This document shows, in pieces, positions 1 to 8,443 of a stretch of 64,000 nt of DNA (positions within the stretch are counted from its first letter, which is position 1; every line of letters starts with the position of its first letter). This DNA is from Deltaproteobacteria bacterium (GTDB lineage Bacteria > Myxococcota_A > UBA9160 > UBA6930): contig JAJDAQ010000098.1 of assembly GCA_029261815.1 (NCBI GenBank), positions 95,781 to 159,780 of the forward strand. The letters run 5' to 3'. A program made the position numbers and the translations under genes. The notes under the pieces were generated by a model. It did no database searches, had not been told where the DNA came from, and worked only from the letters and a program-made list of their open reading frames with translations.

Positions 1-540
1 CTCCGTCGCGACGTCCCCGGCGATCTGCTGGAAGCCGGTGTCTGGCGCGGGGGTGTACCGATCATGATGCGCGCCATCTTGCGGGCATATGACGTGACCG
101 ATCGCGTCGTCTGGGCAGCCGATTCCTTCGCGGGTCTCCCGAAGCCCGATCCGGACAAGTACCCGGCCGACCGCGGGTTTGATCTCTCGATGTGGAAGTC
201 GCTTGCCGTCCCGCTCCCCAAGGTCAAGGAGAACTTCGCCCGATTCGGCCTCCTCGACGATCAAGTGAAATTTCTCGAGGGATGGTTCCGGGACACACTT
301 CCTACGGCGCCGATCGACGCACTTGCCGTGATGCGTCTCGACGGTGATCTCTACGAATCGACGATGGACGGGCTCGTCCACCTCTATCCGAAGTTGTCGC
401 CCGGAGGCTTCGCCATCATCGACGACTACTACAACGCCCCCCCCTGCAAACAGGCCGTGGACGACTACCGGTCAACGCATGGGATCGAAGAAGAGATCGT
501 GACCGTCGACTGGTCAGGCGCCTACTGGCAGAAGCGCTGA
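1..540 (+). CDS. TylF/MycF-type O-methyltransferase (macrocin-O-methyltransferase family), 5'-truncated by window edge
   Basis: Frame is open from base 1 (LRRDVPGDLLEAGVWRGGVPIMMRAIL...); VWAADSFAGLP and RLDGDLYEST...IIDDY motifs typical of TylF family. Confidence 0.85.
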   Translation, partial: LRRDVPGDLLEAGVWRGGVPIMMRAILRAYDVTDRVVWAADSFAGLPKPDPDKYPADRGFDLSMWKSLAVPLPKVKENFARFGLLDDQVKFLEGWFRDTLPTAPIDALAVMRLDGDLYESTMDGLVHLYPKLSPGGFAIIDDYYNAPPCKQAVDDYRSTHGIEEEIVTVDWSGAYWQKR

Positions 541-558
541 GTGGAGCCGGGCTTCCGG

Positions 559-2595
559 TCAGTCTCCGCGGCCCGGTGCCGCTGAGGCGGCCTCCTCCAG
601 GCCGATTCCGAACCATGCGACAGCGAGCTCACGCGGATCCGTCGATCCCGGAATAACATCGGTCGGACGACCGACATAGCCGTACTCGAAACGGATCACA
701 TTTCGCCCTCCCTTGAGATGCTCTCGGGGAAGCGTGACGGAATAGCGGTTCCGACCCGGGTCGAGGGCCAGATCGTGAACGGGCGTACCGTTCAGCCGGA
801 TCGTGATCGTCTGCTCGGTGCCGTCGCGGAGATCGAATGGCAAGCAGTCGAGATTCAACGTGATGTCGCTTGCCTTGCCAAACCGGCCGACGAGAACACT
901 CGCCGGGCCATCACTCCAAAGGATGTTTCCTTCCGGATCATTCCAGCCCGACTCCAGCGCACGGGCTTGCCGATTGTTTCCGATCTCCAGAGTCCAGGGG
1001 AGAGACAGCGCGCGTGCGCGCGGCGTCCCGCTGACGAGCAGCGGTGCGATGAAACCGGCGAGTGCTTCACCCGCGATCGCATTCCCGCGCGCGTTGAAGT
1101 GCGGATCCTGCCGGTGGTAGAGGTGCCGGCTGCCGTCCGGAAGCGCCGGAACCGAACGCAAGGCCGGAAGGAGATCGAGAACCGGAATGTCATGCTCCGT
1201 CATCCACGCCGTCACCTGACGTTGCGGGCGATCGCGCTCCATGGGAATGGGGCTCCCTTCCTGCACCGCGCGCCAGAGCCCGTCCTCGACCTGGAACACG
1301 TCGGGGATCAGGACGAACGCAAGGGGGAAGTCCGCCGCTGCCGCGTCCAGCGCATCGAGGGCATCCTCGAAACCTTCATAGAGGGCCGGGTCGTCGACGC
1401 CGATCCGATCGGCGTTGCGGCGTTCGAGTTCCAGGAAGACTTCGGCACCGAGACTTGGCGGTTCGCGGAGCGGGTCCGCCAACCACGGATACTGCTCGCC
1501 GGGCGCACCTCCATTCGGCGACACGGCGTCGAGCGCATCTTCGGAATCAATCCAGTTCTGGATCTCTGCGCGCGACAACACCACCAATCGACGCGCGAGC
1601 ATCGCGACCAACGAGATGTCCGCGTCATGCCAGCGGGGCGGCGCGCGATAGGGCCTCGTCGCCACGATGTCCCTGCCGACGAATAGATGCACGATGACAA
1701 GATCCGGATCGAGCGGAATCGCTTCTGTCTTCAACAGGTGTCGATAGTCGTAGGGATCGATTCCGGCGGATCCCATGTTGTAGACCTGGACGCCCGGCAG
1801 GCTCCGCTCGGCCGCGGTCGTAAAATGGAACGCATGCGGAACCACGCCGTAGCTGAACGAGCCGCCGATGCTGGCGACCAGCGGACCCGAGAGTTCGGAT
1901 CGAGGGAGAAACGGCGAGTCGAAGTGGCCGCCTTCGTTGATCAGGGTGTCGAAGCGTCGGTCGCCGTGCAGGAGGCGACCCGCGTCGCGTCGTATCTGGG
2001 AGTCGCTGTCTTCATTGATCAGGATCGGAACGCCGACGAACGACGACACCACGCGAAGCGTCAACTCCAACAACACGAGGCTCGCCACCGCGTTCATTGC
2101 CAGTACGTCGAGGCGACGCGCCCTCGCTGAGACCTTGAGCTGTCGCCGGCGCTTCAACCGCTGGTTCGCGAACAGGAATCCACCGTAGCCGAGCGCTGCC
2201 ACGATCTCGGCGACGATCGGATGAACCACCCGATAGGGCCCTGTGAAGGTCTCGGGCGCAGACAGGACGAACAGACTGAAGACGACGCAGGCGGCCGCGC
2301 CGTACACCGCGACCCGCACCCGAAGGGAGCCGTTCACCTCGGTGCCCGACCGCAGCCAGCGCTGGAAGGTCCGCACCATGTCCCAGCTCCCGGCGACGGC
2401 GATCGCGACAACGAGTACGAGGAGAAGCACGCTGGCTCCGCTGACCTCGACCTCGCCAAGAACCGGCGCGAGCACTTCGCCGAGCAGCTCCTCGACGAGT
2501 GCCCGCTGAAGCCAGACCTCGAACGCTGTCGCGACGGTCAGTGCCACGCCAATGGCGTGGATCACGAGCAGGATCACGGGAACGAGACGAGACAC
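559..2595 (-). CDS. Multi-TM SGNH-hydrolase-like protein with C-terminal beta-sandwich (paralog A, divergent active site)
   Basis: 678 aa; several N-terminal TM segments; ASIGGSFSYG, LFVGRDI, DPHFNARGN blocks; C-term LNGTPVHDLALDPGRNRYSVTLP; clear paralog of 2631..4646 and 5952..7928. Confidence 0.8.
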   Translation of the reverse strand: MSRLVPVILLVIHAIGVALTVATAFEVWLQRALVEELLGEVLAPVLGEVEVSGASVLLLVLVVAIAVAGSWDMVRTFQRWLRSGTEVNGSLRVRVAVYGAAACVVFSLFVLSAPETFTGPYRVVHPIVAEIVAALGYGGFLFANQRLKRRRQLKVSARARRLDVLAMNAVASLVLLELTLRVVSSFVGVPILINEDSDSQIRRDAGRLLHGDRRFDTLINEGGHFDSPFLPRSELSGPLVASIGGSFSYGVVPHAFHFTTAAERSLPGVQVYNMGSAGIDPYDYRHLLKTEAIPLDPDLVIVHLFVGRDIVATRPYRAPPRWHDADISLVAMLARRLVVLSRAEIQNWIDSEDALDAVSPNGGAPGEQYPWLADPLREPPSLGAEVFLELERRNADRIGVDDPALYEGFEDALDALDAAAADFPLAFVLIPDVFQVEDGLWRAVQEGSPIPMERDRPQRQVTAWMTEHDIPVLDLLPALRSVPALPDGSRHLYHRQDPHFNARGNAIAGEALAGFIAPLLVSGTPRARALSLPWTLEIGNNRQARALESGWNDPEGNILWSDGPASVLVGRFGKASDITLNLDCLPFDLRDGTEQTITIRLNGTPVHDLALDPGRNRYSVTLPREHLKGGRNVIRFEYGYVGRPTDVIPGSTDPRELAVAWFGIGLEEAASAAPGRGD

Positions 2596-2630
2596 CGACG
2601 GAACCTAGCCCAAGGACTCCCTGCAACGAG

Positions 2631-4646
2631 TCATGGCGTCGGCAGCGCGAGCCCATTCGACGGGGACCGGAAGCTGATCTCGTACCAGGCGACCGCGAGG
2701 ATCCGCTCGTCGGCGGAGTTCTCGAGCACTTCGCTCGGTTGATACGTGTCGCCGTACTCGAAGCGCACCACGTTCCGCCAACGCCGGAGATGCTTCCGCG
2801 GCAACGTCACCGAATAGCGATTGCGTCCTGGTGCCACGACAACCTCGGCGACGTTGGCGCCATTCAACAAGACCTTGATCTGCTGTGCCTTGCCGTCGGG
2901 ACCAACGAACGGCAGACAATCGAAATCCATCGCGACGTCTGCGCCCGGGCTCAGCGGCGCAATCAGCTCGGAGCTGGGACCCGCACTCCACGAGACACCG
3001 TCCTCGGCCGGGTGCCATCCGCGAACGAGGCGCTCGGAAGCGGCTTCGCTCGAGAGATCAATGCTGAATGGCAGTGACACGCGCGAGACCCTTGGTGTCC
3101 CAGTCTCGAGAAGAGGTCCTACGAATCTGGCCAGTGCCTGCCCTGCGACCGCGTTCCCCCTGGCATTGAAATGCGTGTCCCGCAGGTGATAGAGATGCCG
3201 ATCGCCGTCTTCGAGAGGCTCCACAGCGCGCAGCAGCGGCAGGAGATCGAGCACCGGAAAGTCGTGGGCCTCGAGCCAAGCGAGCGTTCGTTTCTGCGGA
3301 AGATCCCGGTCGTGCGGCCCTTCGAGCCGGGCGGAGACCCTGGCCCAGAGCGCGTCCTCTACCTGGAATTCATCCGGGATCAGCACGAACGCGAGCGGCA
3401 CGCCTTCCGCCGCTTCGGCGAGCGCCGCGAGAGAGGCCTCGAAGCGGTCGTAGAGGCCGATATGGTCGGACGTGATCTGCACGGCGTTCCGAAAGGAAAC
3501 GTCCTCGTACACGTCCTCGCCGAAACTCGGAACCTCGAGCGAAACATCCGCCACCCAGGAGAAATCCTCGGGCGCTCGCTCGTGCGCGGCGGCCTCTCGG
3601 TCTTCTGCCGCGCGCCGCAGGACGCCGAGCCGATGCCACAGGATGCCCGCCTTGTAGCTGTCCGCATCCGCCCAGCCGGGTTCCGCGCGGTAGGGAGGGC
3701 CCGCGGTGATGTCATTGCCCATGAACAGCTGGACCACGATCAGATCGGGGTCGAGGGGGAGCGCCTCTCCTTCGAGCAGGTGCCGATAGTCCCCCGGACC
3801 GGTCCCGGGGAAACCCATGTTGTAGACGCTCACGTCCTTGAGGGCGCGCTCCGCGACGGTCGAGTAGTGATAGGCGTGGGGGGTTGTTCCGTAGCTGAAA
3901 GAGTCACCGATGCTGATGACGAGTCGACCCGAAAGCTCCGAGCTCGGAACGAATGCGGTGTCGTAGTGCCCTGTTTCGTTGACCGGGAAGCCCCATTTGA
4001 GCTGCCCTGCCGGCAGGCGCTCCGCATCCCGACGAATCCGCGACGAACTCTCGTTCGTCACCAGGAGCGGGATCGGCACCACGGCCGAGATCACGCGAAG
4101 TGCGATCTCGAGCACGACCAGGCCAAGCACTGCGTTCATCGCAATGACATCGAACGCACGTCGCAGCCGCCCCGGGACCGGCTGCCGATCCGGTGCGATC
4201 CGCGATGCCCAGCGGAGGTAGGCCGCGTAAGCAGCGCTGCCCAAGATCTCCATCAGGATGGGAAACTGGACGCGGAACGGACCGGTGAACGTCTCGGGTT
4301 CCGAGAACACGAAGACGCCGGCACCCACACAGCCCACGACGACGTAGGCGAGAACCCGGAGCCGAAGCCCGACATGGGTTTCCGCGATCCCGCGGCGCCA
4401 GCGCCGAAGTGTTGCCACGATCGTCCATGCGGATGCGATCACGGTCATCGTGACCAGAACAAGGAGGGCCCCCACCAGGACCGGAACGACGAATGCACCA
4501 GCGCCACCGATCAATGGCAGCAGGGCGCGATCGATCAGGAGTTGCAGCAGAGGGCGCTGGACCCATGCCACCCACGCCGTCCCCACCGCGAAAGCAAGGC
4601 CGATTCCGTGGATCAGAACGAAGAGCGGCGCAGCGATGCGAGACAC
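2631..4646 (-). CDS. Multi-TM SGNH-hydrolase-like protein with C-terminal beta-sandwich (paralog B)
   Basis: 671 aa; ISIGDSFSYG, LFMGNDI, DTHFNARGN blocks; same architecture as neighbours. Confidence 0.82.
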   Translation of the reverse strand: MSRIAAPLFVLIHGIGLAFAVGTAWVAWVQRPLLQLLIDRALLPLIGGAGAFVVPVLVGALLVLVTMTVIASAWTIVATLRRWRRGIAETHVGLRLRVLAYVVVGCVGAGVFVFSEPETFTGPFRVQFPILMEILGSAAYAAYLRWASRIAPDRQPVPGRLRRAFDVIAMNAVLGLVVLEIALRVISAVVPIPLLVTNESSSRIRRDAERLPAGQLKWGFPVNETGHYDTAFVPSSELSGRLVISIGDSFSYGTTPHAYHYSTVAERALKDVSVYNMGFPGTGPGDYRHLLEGEALPLDPDLIVVQLFMGNDITAGPPYRAEPGWADADSYKAGILWHRLGVLRRAAEDREAAAHERAPEDFSWVADVSLEVPSFGEDVYEDVSFRNAVQITSDHIGLYDRFEASLAALAEAAEGVPLAFVLIPDEFQVEDALWARVSARLEGPHDRDLPQKRTLAWLEAHDFPVLDLLPLLRAVEPLEDGDRHLYHLRDTHFNARGNAVAGQALARFVGPLLETGTPRVSRVSLPFSIDLSSEAASERLVRGWHPAEDGVSWSAGPSSELIAPLSPGADVAMDFDCLPFVGPDGKAQQIKVLLNGANVAEVVVAPGRNRYSVTLPRKHLRRWRNVVRFEYGDTYQPSEVLENSADERILAVAWYEISFRSPSNGLALPTP

Positions 4647-4692
4647 GCGCGAACGGTAGCCCAGCGCGCACGGCCCCTGTCAGAGACCCGCC

Positions 4693-5955
4693 CTACCGAG
4701 GCGTCGCGATGGGCGTCGATACCGCTCGTCCGAGGGTCGAGAAGACGCACCGCGCATCACCATCGACGGGTCGGCCGAAGCGGCCATCCGCCGGGACCGG
4801 GAAACAACGCCGTGGCCCGACCTCGAATGCGGTGTAGAACAAGACCGCTCGATCGGGCTCCACGACCACGGTCGGTGCCATCAGGCCCCAGCTATCGAAG
4901 CGCCCTTCACGGGGTCCGAGAATCGCCATCGGTTCCGACCACGAGACGCCGTCGCGTGAGTGCGACCAGGTGATGACTTCGTCCCGGTGGAATTCGCCGA
5001 ACACCAGGCTCGACGCGAACAGATGGTACGCGCCATCGATCCAGTGCATCTCCGTGATGTTCGCACCCTCGACCAGTCCGCTCTCCGATCGTGAACGAAG
5101 CTTCCAATCCAGATCGAAGTCTGCACGACCGAGGGCCACACCCTGGATCTGCTGGCCCGGCGCATCGATCGCGGCCTCCGGCTTCGCCAGCCCGAGACCC
5201 ACGAAGTAGACCTCGATCCCATCCTCCCGAACCACGACGCTCGGCTCCTGGACGTTGTTGTCGAAGCGTCCCGGGCGTTCGTCGTGGGGAACCAGCGGCT
5301 CTGGCCGACGCTCGAACGTGATGCGTTCATCCATCATCGCCGCGCGAAGGCTCCGTCCCGCCAGGGCGAGTTCGGCGATCCCGATCTGGAAGCGCTGATA
5401 CCGTTTGACACCATCCAGGTCGCCGTCACCCGTATACGTCAAGTACACGGTGCCTCCGCGACGAAACACGAAGGGCGTCTCGATCTTCGTCGAATCGAAT
5501 CCGGAAGCCGGAGGAACGACGACCGGCGTCTGCCGATAGCTCCAGCTCAGTCCGCGGTCGGCGGAGAATGCGTAGGCCACCGTTCCGATCGTCTCGAGGA
5601 TGTTGCACGCGCCCGGTGCCGCCGGATCCCAGCTCACCTCATAGCGCTCGCCTCGACGACAGAAGATGGCGGTGTGAAAGAGGTGATAGCCCTCCTCATC
5701 TGCGTAGACGTGCGGATCGAACACGACCGTCGGGAGACCCCTTGCGCCGGCATCGACTACGGGCGCGGAGTTGGGATGTCGCAGGAAGGTCGGGAAGAGC
5801 GGCGGTGCCGCGAGATCCTGGGCTTCGGGTGCCGCTGGCACATAGGGAGGGACTTGAGCGCAAGCCTGCAAGAAGAAGATCCCCAGGAACGCGACACGGG
5901 CGAGCCATGATGCCCGGCTGCGCGGGCGGACCGGTTCCCGGCAAGATCGGTTCAC
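4693..5955 (-). CDS. Beta-propeller glycosyl-hydrolase-like (GH43/GH32/GH130-like fold) lipoprotein
   Basis: 420 aa; N-terminal signal with lipobox-like FFLQAC; DPHVYADEEGYHLFHTA and repeated YHLF/VYLTY/W blades; start codon overlaps the upstream gene stop by 4 bp. Confidence 0.65.
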   Translation of the reverse strand: MNRSCREPVRPRSRASWLARVAFLGIFFLQACAQVPPYVPAAPEAQDLAAPPLFPTFLRHPNSAPVVDAGARGLPTVVFDPHVYADEEGYHLFHTAIFCRRGERYEVSWDPAAPGACNILETIGTVAYAFSADRGLSWSYRQTPVVVPPASGFDSTKIETPFVFRRGGTVYLTYTGDGDLDGVKRYQRFQIGIAELALAGRSLRAAMMDERITFERRPEPLVPHDERPGRFDNNVQEPSVVVREDGIEVYFVGLGLAKPEAAIDAPGQQIQGVALGRADFDLDWKLRSRSESGLVEGANITEMHWIDGAYHLFASSLVFGEFHRDEVITWSHSRDGVSWSEPMAILGPREGRFDSWGLMAPTVVVEPDRAVLFYTAFEVGPRRCFPVPADGRFGRPVDGDARCVFSTLGRAVSTPIATPR

Positions 5956-7928
5956 GGTGCCTCCGCGTGCGGAGCCACCGCACCGACGGCCTCGCCGGTA
6001 CGATCGAAACTGATGTCGTACCAGGCGACCGCCAACTCGCGCATATCATCGGCTCCCTCTTGATGCTCGGCTGGCCGCCGCGTCCACGCATAGCGAATCG
6101 CCAGGTGCGCAGGAGCCGGTCCCAGCCGGTCTCCGGGTAGCCGAATCTCGACCGTGCTCCGTTCGGGAGGCAGCACGACTTGTTCCAGGCGGCTTCCGTT
6201 CAGATCGATCGCGATGCGCTGCGCGGGCGCATCCGGGTCCGGATACGGTTGGACGTCCAACCGCATCGTGACATCGGTGGGACCCGAAACCTGCGCGCGA
6301 AAGGTCGTCACCGGGCCGTCGCTCCAGAGATGCGTCGGCTCGGGCTCCTGCCAGCCATGGCGCAGGGTCAACTCAGCCGGCGTGCGGGAGAAACGCGGCC
6401 CCGTCGTGTTGGCAGTTCGTCCCTGAGCGGACGGGCCGGACTCCAGAATCTCGGAGACGAAGCGCGCCAGTTCCGTGCCGGACACCGCATTCCCACGCGC
6501 GTTGAAGTGCGTGTCCTGGAGATGGAAAACATGCTGTCGGCCGTCGGCCAACGGCTCGACGCTCTCGAGGACCGGGAGAAGATCGAGGAAAGGCACTCCG
6601 CGCTCCGAGAACCACCGGGCGAGTTCGCGCTGGGGACGATCGCGAACCAGTGGCTGATCGCTCGCGCCGCGGACCGCTTCCCAGATGTGGTCCTCCACCT
6701 GTGCCTCGCTCGGGATCAGTACGGCGGCGACCGGGATGTCCCCAACGGCTTCGAGGATCCGTTCGAAATTTCCGAAGAACCGCTCATAGATGGCGTCGTC
6801 CGGCCCACACACTGCGACCATGTTGCGCGTTTCGATCCCCAGAAAGATGTCTTCAGGGAAGGACGGCTGCTCCAGCATCGGGTCGTCGAACCATACGAAG
6901 TGCCGTAAAGGGTCCTCTTCCGTCTCCGCGTCGGCAGGCCTCGGCACCGCGTCATCGCTCGACTTCCGTACCTTCCACAGCGTCGCGGCCCGCTCCAACG
7001 CCACAGGCAGCAAGTACCGCTCACGTTCGTACCAACGCGGTTCACTCGTTTCGGGTGCCGTATCCGACAGATCGTTTCCGAGGAAGAGCTGAATGACGAT
7101 CAGGTCGGGGTCGAGCGGGACCGCCTCATCCTGCACGAGATGCAGGTAGTCGACGGGGCCTGTCCCGGGAAAGCCCATGTTGTAGATCTCGACATCGGGC
7201 AGCCGCTGCTCGGCCAGCGTGGTGAAGTGGCGTGCGTGCGGAACCACCCCGTAGCTGAAGGAGTCCCCGATACTGGCGACGAGCACGGAACGTTGGAGGC
7301 GCGCAGTGGCGACTTCCGTGTCGTAGTGGCCGCGTTCATTCATCGGGAAGCCGACATGGAGGGTGCCGGGCGCGCGACGATCCGCAGAGCGGCGAACCTC
7401 TCCCGAACTTTGTGCGGTGACCAGCAAGGGTGTCGACCAGAACACGGCGACGCCTTGTAATGCGACCTCGGCCAACACAACGAGCAGCACGACATTTCCC
7501 AAGGTGACATCGGCCATTCGACGCAACCGCTGTGGAAGGATGCGACGGAGCCATGGGAGCGCGGCTTGAATCGCGAGTGTCACACCGTAGAACAGTACGG
7601 CCGTGATCGAGGCCGCCTGCCAGAACCTTACCGGCGGCGTCACGACGAGATAGGCCGTGCACAGGAACGCCGCATAGAGCGTGATTCGCCACCGTAGGGC
7701 TGCGCTCGGCAGTGGGTCGTCGCGCCGGAACCGCCGCCACGCTTCGACCAGCGCTGTCGCTGCCCAGATCAGGACACCCACGAGCAACACGAGCAGAAGC
7801 CAGGCGACCGGGCCGTAGACAATCACGAGGACTTCCCGGACCACCACCGAGAACAGCAGGGTGACCAGGCAAGCCAACATGCCGATGCCATGGAGAACGA
7901 CGAATGAAAGCGAGACAGCCCGGCGCAC
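5952..7928 (-). CDS. Multi-TM SGNH-hydrolase-like protein with C-terminal beta-sandwich (paralog C; first gene of operon)
   Basis: 658 aa; ASIGDSFSYG, LFLGNDL, DTHFNARGN; TM-rich N terminus. Confidence 0.82.
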   Translation of the reverse strand: MRRAVSLSFVVLHGIGMLACLVTLLFSVVVREVLVIVYGPVAWLLLVLLVGVLIWAATALVEAWRRFRRDDPLPSAALRWRITLYAAFLCTAYLVVTPPVRFWQAASITAVLFYGVTLAIQAALPWLRRILPQRLRRMADVTLGNVVLLVVLAEVALQGVAVFWSTPLLVTAQSSGEVRRSADRRAPGTLHVGFPMNERGHYDTEVATARLQRSVLVASIGDSFSYGVVPHARHFTTLAEQRLPDVEIYNMGFPGTGPVDYLHLVQDEAVPLDPDLIVIQLFLGNDLSDTAPETSEPRWYERERYLLPVALERAATLWKVRKSSDDAVPRPADAETEEDPLRHFVWFDDPMLEQPSFPEDIFLGIETRNMVAVCGPDDAIYERFFGNFERILEAVGDIPVAAVLIPSEAQVEDHIWEAVRGASDQPLVRDRPQRELARWFSERGVPFLDLLPVLESVEPLADGRQHVFHLQDTHFNARGNAVSGTELARFVSEILESGPSAQGRTANTTGPRFSRTPAELTLRHGWQEPEPTHLWSDGPVTTFRAQVSGPTDVTMRLDVQPYPDPDAPAQRIAIDLNGSRLEQVVLPPERSTVEIRLPGDRLGPAPAHLAIRYAWTRRPAEHQEGADDMRELAVAWYDISFDRTGEAVGAVAPHAEAP

Positions 7929-7987
7929 GCGACCAAGCTAGCAGAGGCAGATGATCCGAATCTCGCGCCGCGGCGGAGCGAGCCCCT

Positions 7988-8443
7988 CTATTCGCGTCGG
8001 CCCAGCGTGACTTTTCGCACGTCGATCGGCTGGCCCGTTCGCTCATCGACGACGCGCGGCGAGACGGGATCCCCAGTCTCGCGGTCGAAGATCTGGAGCG
8101 GCGGTTCGCCGCCATCGGCCCAGAGCCAGTCCTCTCCGAAACGCCACATTGCGGCCAGCACAGGGTAGAAATCCCGGCCCTTCTCGGTCAACACATACTC
8201 GTACCGCTCGGGCCGCTCTTCATACAGCCGACGTTCGAGCATGCCTGCGTCCACCAGCTTCGCGAGGCGCTGGGCCAGGATCCCACGCGAAAGACCCAAC
8301 GCGCTTTGAAACGACTCGAATCGGCGGTGGCCAAGAAAGGCCTCGCGCATCAAGACCGGTGTCCATGAATCGCCCATCAGCCCGGTCGTCCGGGCGATGG
8401 GGCAAGGCGCGTCTGCGAAGCGGTCAGCTCTCATCTCAAGCAA
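7988..8443 (-). CDS. HxlR-family winged-helix transcriptional regulator
   Basis: CPIARTTGLMGDSWTPVLMREAFLGHRRFESFQSALGLSRGILAQRLAKLVDAGMLERR is typical HxlR; overlaps 3' end of molybdoenzyme gene by 8 bp. Confidence 0.9.
   Translation of the reverse strand: MLEMRADRFADAPCPIARTTGLMGDSWTPVLMREAFLGHRRFESFQSALGLSRGILAQRLAKLVDAGMLERRLYEERPERYEYVLTEKGRDFYPVLAAMWRFGEDWLWADGGEPPLQIFDRETGDPVSPRVVDERTGQPIDVRKVTLGRRE

Noticed and set aside
718-1686. 322-aa + strand ORF antisense to SGNH paralog A
   Set aside because: Shadow ORF; low-complexity composition and no motifs.
3171-4973. 600-aa + strand ORF antisense to SGNH paralog B
   Set aside because: Arg/Glu/His-rich shadow ORF of a GC-rich genome; the minus-strand ORF has coherent domains and paralogs.
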